DNA from: Ferroglobus sp.
GTDB taxonomy: Archaea; Halobacteriota; Archaeoglobi; Archaeoglobales; Archaeoglobaceae
Direction of reading: 5' to 3'
Assembly (NCBI GenBank): GCA_015520115.1
Contig: WAQS01000252.1
Span: 1 to 6,348 of the forward strand
DNA length: 6,348 bases
Made by a program: the position numbers and the translations under genes. The first letter of the stretch is position 1, and every line of letters starts with the position of its first letter. Below are positions 1 to 5,174 of the stretch, piece after piece. The notes beneath the pieces are model-generated. The model ran no database searches, was not told the DNA's origin, and saw only the letters and a program-made list of their open reading frames with translations.

Positions 1-3
1 GAT

Positions 4-9
4 AAAAAA
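4..9 (-). terminator. U-tract terminator candidate after the Get3-like ATPase gene
   Basis: On the minus strand the TAG stop codon of the ATPase gene is followed at once by six T residues. Archaeal RNA polymerase commonly terminates at short U-tracts without needing a hairpin, and no stem is visible here. The window ends a few bases further on, so additional T-rich sequence or a following gene cannot be judged. Confidence 0.35.
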
Positions 10-1161
10 CTAACTGAAGTAGACTTTTAGTTCTCCCCCTTCAAGCTTTGCCTTGCTTACTTCCCTGTAAGCCAAGCTTTGGGGAAGGTAAATATACCTC
101 TTCCATTGACCGAGCAAAACGATCAGTTCGTCTCCTCTTTTTAAGAGCTTCAGTTCATCCTTCTTGGCGAAGGGAACTTTCACAGCCAGAACCATGTAAC
201 CATCTTCGCTGTAAATTTTCATCGGTTGCTCTCTTGCGAAAATCTCTGTCGGATCCCTCCCTCCGTAAATTTCTCTGGCGAACTCTAATAGATCTTTTCC
301 GACAACTTCTCTTTCTCTGTAGTAGGCTTTTAAAATAGGCAGGTTGAACTTCTCCCTTATCTCCTCCATGTACTTTTCCTGAATTCTTCTCCAGCTCCTT
401 ACGAATTCTTCATCTTTTTCTGGGAATAGTTTGTTTACGATGACCGCATCGACCCTGTAGCCGAAGAGGTTTAAGTAAGTGAAAGCTCTCTCGCTCTCCT
501 TTATAACCATTTTTTCTGGGTTCATAACGATTCTAATCGTCGTATTCTCACTTTCGAGGACGTTTTTAACTTTACCTATTTTTACGTAAAGCTCCTGCAC
601 CTTATCGAGAACGTTGTCATCTGGAAGAGGAACATCGATTATCGGCTCCGCTATTGGTCTTACAATCTTCAGAAGCTTCTTTTCTATACCAAAAAACCTG
701 TTCATGTACCATTTTGCCATTTCCGGAACGCTTAAGAGCCTTAAAGTTTCTCCCGTTGGAGCGCAATCAAGAACTATTAAATCGAAATCTGAACTTTCGT
801 GGAACTCTATGAGGTGCAAAAGGCTTGCAAGTTCATCAAACCCGGGAAATATGGCAAGCTCTTCGGCTAAAACATCATCTATTCCCTGGCTTTTGAAGAA
901 TAGCGATAAGTACTTTTTTATTGTATCCCAATGTTCTTCAAGTTCCTTCTGAACGTTTACCTCCATTCCGTAGAGCCTCTCATTTATTTTCGTTGGTTTA
1001 TGTCCTAACTCCACTTCGAAAGCATCAGAAAGGCTGTGGGCTGGATCGGAAGAAATCACAAGAGTTTTGTATCCAAGATCGCTTGCTAAGAACGCGGTAG
1101 CTGAAGCGATAGTCGTCTTCCCAACTCCTCCTTTTCCCGTAAAAAGAATTATCCTTGGCAT
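10..1161 (-). CDS. ArsA/Get3 (TRC40)-family ATPase with C-terminal HSP20-like domain, Get3d-like
   Basis: A 383-residue cytosolic P-loop ATPase. The deviant Walker A GKGGVGKTT lies at residues 9-17, the switch I motif SSDPAHS at 37-43 and the switch II motif DCAPTGETLRLL at 132-143, all typical of the dimeric ArsA/Get3 family. Residues about 313-383 read as an alpha-crystallin/HSP20-like beta-sandwich: alternating hydrophobics, a GQWKRYIYLP strand and a final ELKVYF strand. Classical Get3 carries a zinc-binding CxxC at the dimer interface. This protein has only one cysteine, Cys133, so it cannot. It has one ATPase domain, unlike the tandem arsenite-pump ArsA, and no ars genes are nearby. Together this resembles the Get3d subgroup known from cyanobacteria and plants, so a role in handling hydrophobic proteins is more likely than arsenite export; the client is unknown. 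Its ATG directly follows the dacZ stop codon with no good Shine-Dalgarno, suggesting co-transcription and translational coupling. Confidence 0.9.
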   Translation of the reverse strand: MPRIILFTGKGGVGKTTIASATAFLASDLGYKTLVISSDPAHSLSDAFEVELGHKPTKINERLYGMEVNVQKELEEHWDTIKKYLSLFFKSQGIDDVLAEELAIFPGFDELASLLHLIEFHESSDFDLIVLDCAPTGETLRLLSVPEMAKWYMNRFFGIEKKLLKIVRPIAEPIIDVPLPDDNVLDKVQELYVKIGKVKNVLESENTTIRIVMNPEKMVIKESERAFTYLNLFGYRVDAVIVNKLFPEKDEEFVRSWRRIQEKYMEEIREKFNLPILKAYYREREVVGKDLLEFAREIYGGRDPTEIFAREQPMKIYSEDGYMVLAVKVPFAKKDELKLLKRGDELIVLLGQWKRYIYLPQSLAYREVSKAKLEGGELKVYFS

Positions 1162-1983
1162 TTACATCATCGAAACCGGTATTTCAAGGATTATCTTTCC
1201 GTCCTTCCAAACCGTCACATTTCCACCGCTTTCAGAAACTACAACAGCTATAGCCTTAGTATTTTTAGTTATGGAAGCAGCAGCCAGGTGTCTCCCTCCG
1301 AGTCCGGATTTTATTTCCACGTCTCCTTCAACGTTCAGGTATCTTCCAGCCGCAACTATCACACCCTTCTCATCCACAATGAAAACTCCGTCTATTTGGG
1401 CGAACTCCTTTATTGTTTCCCAATTTTCCGGGTTCTTTATATCTCTCACACTTTCATCATGTCCCTCGAATGGGTTGAGAACGATTTGCCTCGATCTCTT
1501 CAGAACTTCTTCCGTGTCCCCAACTATGAAAGCCGTTCCAATTTTCCTACCTTCCCTTCCCTCGGCTCCAATGGCTATTGCAAGAGCAATCACGGCTCTT
1601 AAAACTTCGGGATCGACGTATTTCGAACACTCTTTAAGTACTCTTTCAAACTTGCTTTCCGCATCAAGAACGATTATCCCCTTAAGCGTTCCAACACTCA
1701 CGACAAGAACGCTCTTCCCGAACTCTCCAATTATCTGAAGGTAATTCGTTAGGAATTCGGAGATCCCGGGAGTGGCGAGAACTTTCTCAAAGAAGCCGGA
1801 AGAGTCTGCCATGGATATCGTGTTCTTCACAGCGTTAACGTACTTTTCCGGGGAGAGTACAACCTTAACTTCGTTATCGTCGATACTTTCCGGGTTAACG
1901 TATTCGTCGGTAAGTAAAACTATTCTCTTCGCCCCTACTGCTTTAGCGATTTCTTTAGCGTGCTTAATCAGCAATTCTATCAT
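1162..1983 (-). CDS. dacZ: Archaeal diadenylate cyclase (DisA_N/DAC domain), DacZ type
   Basis: A 273-residue protein predicted to make cyclic di-AMP from two ATP. The C-terminal half (about 135-270) is the DAC domain. DGVFIVDEKG begins at residue 198, in the place of the family DGA motif. GLGGRHLAAA, at about 227-236, stands in the place of the G-x-RHR motif. It is followed by the core strand AIAVVVSESGG (244-254), whose Glu251 sits where the family has a metal-binding acidic residue. The first 110 residues form a separate alpha/beta region. The archaeal DacZ proteins I recall carry a pyruvate-kinase-C-terminal-like domain there, and the fold pattern is compatible. No membrane helix is visible, so the enzyme should be cytosolic, unlike CdaA. 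Both catalytic motifs deviate from the bacterial consensus (DGV for DGA, RHL for RHR); I believe archaeal members vary here but cannot confirm it. The ATG at 1983 lies about 27 bp from a strong TATA box, which supports a leaderless start. The gene abuts the Get3-like ATPase gene downstream. Confidence 0.88.
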   Translation of the reverse strand: MIELLIKHAKEIAKAVGAKRIVLLTDEYVNPESIDDNEVKVVLSPEKYVNAVKNTISMADSSGFFEKVLATPGISEFLTNYLQIIGEFGKSVLVVSVGTLKGIIVLDAESKFERVLKECSKYVDPEVLRAVIALAIAIGAEGREGRKIGTAFIVGDTEEVLKRSRQIVLNPFEGHDESVRDIKNPENWETIKEFAQIDGVFIVDEKGVIVAAGRYLNVEGDVEIKSGLGGRHLAAASITKNTKAIAVVVSESGGNVTVWKDGKIILEIPVSMM

Positions 1984-2006
1984 TAAAAAAATGTGTTGAA
2001 AGGAGG

Positions 2007-2023
2007 ATTATATAGTTTTTTTC
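2007..2023 (-). promoter_or_regulatory. BRE/TATA promoter of dacZ and the ATPase gene
   Basis: On the minus strand an A-rich BRE-like stretch (CGAAAAAAA) runs into ACTATATAAT. The TATA centre lies about 28 bp before the dacZ ATG, so initiation would fall at or within a few bases of the start codon. No Shine-Dalgarno occurs between the box and the ATG. The element sits in the 52 bp gap after dnaG, so dacZ need not depend on dnaG transcription. Confidence 0.7.
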
Positions 2024-2035
2024 GAAGAGATGAAA

Positions 2036-3217
2036 TTAAAGCTCGTCAAAAGTTATGATTTTAAGCTTCGTCGGGATTTTAACAACGCTACCCAACCTAA
2101 CTCCAACGAGATAGCTTATGTTCTTCTTCGCAGCAATGTCCACCACTCTCTGCGTTATAACTCCGTCGAATATTATTCCGCTCGCTTTTATGTTGTTCGT
2201 CTTTAGCACTTTCACGAGATCTCTAACGGGTATCTCCTTCACGACGTTCATATCGCTGTCTATGAACCTCGCTAAGAGTTTGCCTTCGATTTCCTCCTTG
2301 TGCTTTCTAAGGGCGGCTATAAGGTCCAACTCTTCCTCTTTGTTCTCCTTCTCCTCCTTCTCAGCGGTTTCTTTCTCTTCGACTTTCTTCTCCATCTTCG
2401 ATAGTATCTGCTCAACGGGAACTTTATTTCTTAGCGCTTTAATTATTTCCTTTTGCGTCAGATCTTCCACTCCTTTTCCTTCTGGAGCTCTCGCCACGTA
2501 GTCGATATCCGCTACTTGCAGCAATTCTTTGAGGATGAGATCCCCTCCACGATCTCCATCGAGAAAAGCCGTGACGGTTTTCTTTTTACTTAGCTCAACT
2601 ATGGTTTTCGGAACGTTTGTTCCGTTGACTGCTATGACATTCTTTATTCCGTGCTTGAGTAGATTAAGTACATCGGCTCTTCCTTCAACGACTATTATGG
2701 CGTCGCTCTCATCTATAGCTGGACCGGCTGGCAATCTTTCTTCTCCGTACTCTATTATCTCCTCGCTTCTTACTGCTTGTCTAACAAGCTCTACTATTTT
2801 TTCGCTTTCGATTTCCGGCTCCTCAAACAGCTCTTTCAGGATTTCCTTAGCTCTCTCGATTATTTTCTTTCTCTTGCTTGCTCTTACGTCTTCTATCTTC
2901 TTGACTTTGATCTTAGCCGAACACGGACCTACTCTTTCGATAGTTTCCAAAGCGGCGGCAAGAATTGCTGTCTCTATCTTATCGAGGCTGCTGGGCACCT
3001 TTATCTCTCCGTAGCTTTTTCCCGACTTGCTCTCTATTTTTACTTCTATCCTCCCTATCCTTCCAGTTTTCTGAAGCTCTCTGAGATCCAGATCATCGCC
3101 GAGCAATCCTTCGGTTTGTCCGAATATTGCTCCGACAACGTCTGGGCGTTCAACAACTCCTTCCGCAACGATTTCTGCGTGAATGAGATACTTTGTTGTG
3201 TCGCTTGGAGCTTTCAT
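2036..3217 (-). CDS. dnaG: Archaeal DnaG-type primase (TOPRIM)
   Basis: A 393-residue archaeal DnaG homologue. The N-terminus has the family block [20 protein letters not shown] and then [12 protein letters not shown] (residues about 30-41). The TOPRIM domain has its catalytic Glu in [10 protein letters not shown] (Glu178) and its acidic pair in FLDGDRGGD (Asp220, Asp222), after [12 protein letters not shown] Lys/Glu-rich low-complexity linker of about 25 residues (274-298) leads to a conserved C-terminal domain ending KIITFDEL. Unlike bacterial DnaG it lacks an N-terminal zinc-binding domain. In archaea this protein has been linked both to primer synthesis and to the exosome as an RNA-binding subunit, so its role may be RNA-related. 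I chose the ATG at 3217 over an in-frame GTG at 3226 because the GTG is itself part of a GAGGTGA Shine-Dalgarno. The gene is divergent from tfe and is followed by dacZ after 52 bp. Confidence 0.96.
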   Translation of the reverse strand: MKAPSDTTKYLIHAEIVAEGVVERPDVVGAIFGQTEGLLGDDLDLRELQKTGRIGRIEVKIESKSGKSYGEIKVPSSLDKIETAILAAALETIERVGPCSAKIKVKKIEDVRASKRKKIIERAKEILKELFEEPEIESEKIVELVRQAVRSEEIIEYGEERLPAGPAIDESDAIIVVEGRADVLNLLKHGIKNVIAVNGTNVPKTIVELSKKKTVTAFLDGDRGGDLILKELLQVADIDYVARAPEGKGVEDLTQKEIIKALRNKVPVEQILSKMEKKVEEKETAEKEEKENKEEELDLIAALRKHKEEIEGKLLARFIDSDMNVVKEIPVRDLVKVLKTNNIKASGIIFDGVITQRVVDIAAKKNISYLVGVRLGSVVKIPTKLKIITFDEL

Positions 3218-3222
3218 TCTTT

Positions 3223-3229
3223 TCACCTC
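3223..3229 (-). promoter_or_regulatory. Shine-Dalgarno of dnaG (GAGGTGA)
   Basis: GAGGTGA on the minus strand lies five bases before the ATG at 3217, the normal spacing for pairing with the 16S rRNA tail. The GTG inside it begins an in-frame extension of three codons, which is therefore unlikely to be the real start. It is the only convincing ribosome binding site in front of a gene in this window. Confidence 0.75.
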
Positions 3230-3263
3230 GCTCGCTCTGCAGCAAGAATAATTGAGTTAGCGA

Positions 3264-3280
3264 GTATATATACTTTTGTT
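3264..3280 (-). promoter_or_regulatory. BRE/TATA promoter of dnaG, palindromic TATA box
   Basis: Minus-strand AACAAAA leads into GTATATATAC, a BRE-like plus TATA arrangement. Transcription would begin around 3242, giving a leader of about 25 bases that includes the Shine-Dalgarno. The box itself is a perfect palindrome, so direction must come from the BRE. The flank on the minus-strand side is A-rich and the opposite flank is not, which favours dnaG. Confidence 0.6.
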
Positions 3281-3296
3281 GCGTAAAGTTAAAAAA
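3281..3296 (+). promoter_or_regulatory. Probable promoter of tfe
   Basis: The sequence GCGTAAAGTTAAAAAA resembles a BRE followed by a weak TATA box centred about 27 bp before the GTG start of tfe, the spacing expected for a leaderless message. The box is a run of A without the alternating TA of the stronger palindromic box about 25 bp upstream, so that box may contribute instead, with a leader of about 25 bases. Confidence 0.45.
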
Positions 3297-3319
3297 TGTT
3301 GAAGTTCTAATTAATTTTT

Positions 3320-3847
3320 GTGAAGGTAAAAGAGGAAGCGATTAGCGAAGTAGACGAGCTTTTAGCAGAGCTTATCGAAAGGGTTGCCGGGGAAATTGGG
3401 CTTGTTATATATTCTATGGGTTTGGAAGATGAGTTCACAGATGAGCAGATATCCAGCGAGTTGGGAGTCGAAATAAATGAGGTCAGAAAAGCCCTTTTTG
3501 CTCTATATGAAGTAGGTTTAGCCTCATACAGAAGGGTTAAAGACGACGACACTGGCTGGATCGAATACTTCTGGAAGCTGAACTACGAGAAGGAAAAGGA
3601 AGTTTTGCTGAGAGAACTTATGAAAACTAAGAGAAATCTTGAAGAAAAGTTAAAGGAGGAAGATCAGAATGTTTACTATCTCTGCAAGAATGGATGCATC
3701 AAAGTTAACTATGAAGAGGCGATGGAGTACAACTTCATGTGTCCGAAATGTGGAAGCATGTTGGAGTATCTCGACAACACCAAAGCGGTTGAGGCTATAA
3801 AAAAGGAGCTTGAGCATTTGGAGAAACTAATCAGATTAATCTCATAA
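3320..3847 (+). CDS. tfe: Transcription initiation factor E, alpha subunit (TFE)
   Basis: A 175-residue basal transcription factor of the TFIIE-alpha family, which assists promoter opening with TBP, TFB and RNA polymerase. Residues about 5-90 form the winged-helix domain: a helical start, TDEQISSELGVEINEVRKAL as the helix-turn-helix, and a Tyr/Trp-rich wing ending GWIEYFWKLNY. A charged helical linker (about 90-115) leads to a zinc ribbon with Cys122, Cys126, Cys141 and Cys144, then a C-terminal helix. The first knuckle is CKNGC (CxxxC) where CxxC is usual. The start is GTG at 3320: an in-frame TAA lies 12 bases upstream and no Shine-Dalgarno is present, so the message is probably leaderless. 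The last 17 bp overlap the end of the convergent oxidoreductase gene. A separate TFE-beta is not seen here. Confidence 0.95.
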   Translation: MKVKEEAISEVDELLAELIERVAGEIGLVIYSMGLEDEFTDEQISSELGVEINEVRKALFALYEVGLASYRRVKDDDTGWIEYFWKLNYEKEKEVLLRELMKTKRNLEEKLKEEDQNVYYLCKNGCIKVNYEEAMEYNFMCPKCGSMLEYLDNTKAVEAIKKELEHLEKLIRLIS

Positions 3848-5129
3848 GGTTTCTCGCGGCTATAACCAGCGGATCCCACACCGGAGATTTTGGCGGGTAG
3901 AAGGGAAGGTCTACGAAGAAGAAATCCTCGACTTTTGCGTTTTTATAGAGTAGCGAGGCTGCGGCATATATCCTTTTAGCCACACCCTTCCCTATCGCCT
4001 GAACTCCGAGAACTCTGCCGTTTCTTTCAGCCACCATCTTTACCGTCAGCTCTCCGTTGGGAATGTATTTTGCTGTGGCTCGTGAGGTTATCGTAACTGA
4101 GATCGCATCAAATCCGTGTTTTTTTGCCTCTTTTTCACTTAAACCGGTTTTTCCTATTTCTAAATCTCTGAACGATGTCATTTGACTTTTTAAAGCTCCC
4201 GGAAACTTCATTTGCTTTCCCGCTATGTTGCTTCCAGCTACGAACCCCATCTTGTTTGCTGGTGCAGCTAAAGGTATCCAGTCCGGTTTTTGGGTTATGA
4301 CGTTCGTGATTTCAGCACAGTCTCCGGCTGCGTAAACGTTTTCCACGTTCGTTCTGAGAAAAGAATCGGTTCTTATCGCTCCGCTCTCTCCAAGCTTTAC
4401 TCCGAGCTTTTTCGCCAACTCTACGTTCGGTTTAACACCAATAGCGGAAATAACCATATCCGCTTCGTATTCGTTTTCTTTAGTTTCCACCACCAATTTC
4501 TCTCCTACTTCTCTAACCTCTTCTACAGCCTCTCCAGTTTTAACTTCCGCATATTTTTTCATTTCACTTAGCAGCAATTCGGAAACCTCGACATCGTGAT
4601 CGGGGAGGGGATACTCTTTTTCGATAACAATAACCTTCTTTCCGAGATTCGTCAAAGCGTCGACGACTTCGACTCCTATATACCCGCACCCGACTACCAC
4701 GATTTTCTCGGACTTCTCGGCAATCGCTTTTATTCTGGGTGCATCTTCTATCGACCTAACGTAATGAACTTTTTTCGAACTCGAAATTTTTATCGGGGAA
4801 GCTCCGGTGGAAAAAAGGAGATAGTCCCATTCGTAGGTTTTGCTTCTTCCTTTTTCAACGTACTCAAGCATCCCGTATTCGACCTCCACAACCTCAGCGT
4901 TTAAGTGAACATTAATTTTTCTCTCCTCTCTAAAAAAATCTGCAGTATAGGCACAAAGCTCGTTAACATCTCCGACAATTCCCGAAACAAAAAAAGGAAT
5001 TCCGCAGGGAGCGTGACTTACGAAGTTGCTTTTCTCAAAAACGTGAACGTCCATTTTTGGGTTAAGTCTCTTAATTCTTGACGCAGCGCTCATGCCGGCA
5101 GCTCCGCCACCGATTATGGCAACTTTCAC
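3831..5129 (-). CDS. FAD-dependent CoA-disulfide reductase / NADH oxidase family protein
   Basis: A 432-residue flavoprotein of the single-cysteine pyridine nucleotide-disulfide oxidoreductase family. Counting from the GTG start: the FAD-binding GGGAAG motif follows at once (residues about 6-11), the redox cysteine is Cys42 in SHAPCGIPF, the NAD(P)H-binding VVVGCGYIG lies at 144-152, and the second FAD motif is NVYAAGDCA (264-272). The C-terminal dimerisation domain ends with LPFYPPKSPVWDPLVIAARN, a hallmark of CoA-disulfide reductases and related Nox proteins. The second nucleotide strand ends VIVIEKE; an acidic residue there suggests NADH over NADPH. Likely roles are thiol redox balance or oxygen or sulfur/polysulfide reduction; sequence alone does not decide. 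An in-frame TTG at 5153 would add eight residues but falls inside the likely TATA box. GTG at 5129 starts directly on the FAD motif and is about 27 bp from that box. The tail overlaps tfe. Confidence 0.9.
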   Translation of the reverse strand: MKVAIIGGGAAGMSAASRIKRLNPKMDVHVFEKSNFVSHAPCGIPFFVSGIVGDVNELCAYTADFFREERKINVHLNAEVVEVEYGMLEYVEKGRSKTYEWDYLLFSTGASPIKISSSKKVHYVRSIEDAPRIKAIAEKSEKIVVVGCGYIGVEVVDALTNLGKKVIVIEKEYPLPDHDVEVSELLLSEMKKYAEVKTGEAVEEVREVGEKLVVETKENEYEADMVISAIGVKPNVELAKKLGVKLGESGAIRTDSFLRTNVENVYAAGDCAEITNVITQKPDWIPLAAPANKMGFVAGSNIAGKQMKFPGALKSQMTSFRDLEIGKTGLSEKEAKKHGFDAISVTITSRATAKYIPNGELTVKMVAERNGRVLGVQAIGKGVAKRIYAAASLLYKNAKVEDFFFVDLPFYPPKSPVWDPLVIAARNLMRLI

Positions 5130-5137
5130 ACCCTCAG

Positions 5138-5150
5138 TATAATTTATTAA
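5138..5150 (+). promoter_or_regulatory. Probable promoter of the PfkB kinase gene
   Basis: TATAATTTATTAA lies with its TTTATTAA part centred about 28 bp before the ATG at 5175, which fits a leaderless archaeal start. No Shine-Dalgarno precedes that ATG. The box directly adjoins the opposing promoter box of the oxidoreductase gene. Confidence 0.45.
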
Positions 5151-5152
5151 CA

Positions 5153-5168
5153 ATTTAAAGCTTTTGTT
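5153..5168 (-). promoter_or_regulatory. BRE/TATA promoter of the oxidoreductase gene
   Basis: On the minus strand AACAAAAG precedes CTTTAAAT, a BRE-like plus TATA-like pair. The box is centred about 27 bp before the GTG at 5129, predicting initiation at the start codon. The GAGGG just before the GTG is too close (two bases) to act as a normal Shine-Dalgarno. Confidence 0.55.
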
Positions 5169-5174
5169 TTAACG

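Noticed and set aside
10..1161. Arsenite efflux operon
   Set aside because: The ATPase has one ATPase domain, lacks the metal-site cysteines, and no arsB, arsR or arsD neighbour is present.
1067..1738. Long open frame of 223 codons on the plus strand
   Set aside because: It lies antisense to dacZ and the ATPase gene, whose translations have clear family motifs. Its own translation is Ser/Pro/Thr-rich with no recognisable domain, as expected of a shadow frame.
2001..2032. AGGAGG on the plus strand ahead of an ATG at 2030
   Set aside because: The site is more than 20 bases from the ATG, too far for a Shine-Dalgarno. The frame is short (about 60 codons) and entirely antisense to dnaG. The same bases form the region between the dacZ TATA box and its start.
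2529..3014. Plus-strand frame of 161 codons opposite dnaG
   Set aside because: Ser/Leu-rich translation typical of the complement of a Glu/Lys-rich protein, with no motif. dnaG on the other strand is certain.
2777..3286. Plus-strand frame of 169 codons running into the dnaG/tfe gap
   Set aside because: Antisense to the N-terminal half of dnaG and crosses its promoter. The aromatic and Ser-rich translation matches no family.
3307..3552. Minus-strand frame of 81 codons opposite tfe
   Set aside because: Shadow of the Glu-rich winged-helix coding region; Ser/Thr-rich with no motif.
4290..4904. Two plus-strand frames of about 100 codons opposite the oxidoreductase gene
   Set aside because: They overlap the NAD(P)H-binding domain and neighbouring regions of a clearly conserved flavoprotein; the Phe/Ser-rich translations are not protein-like.
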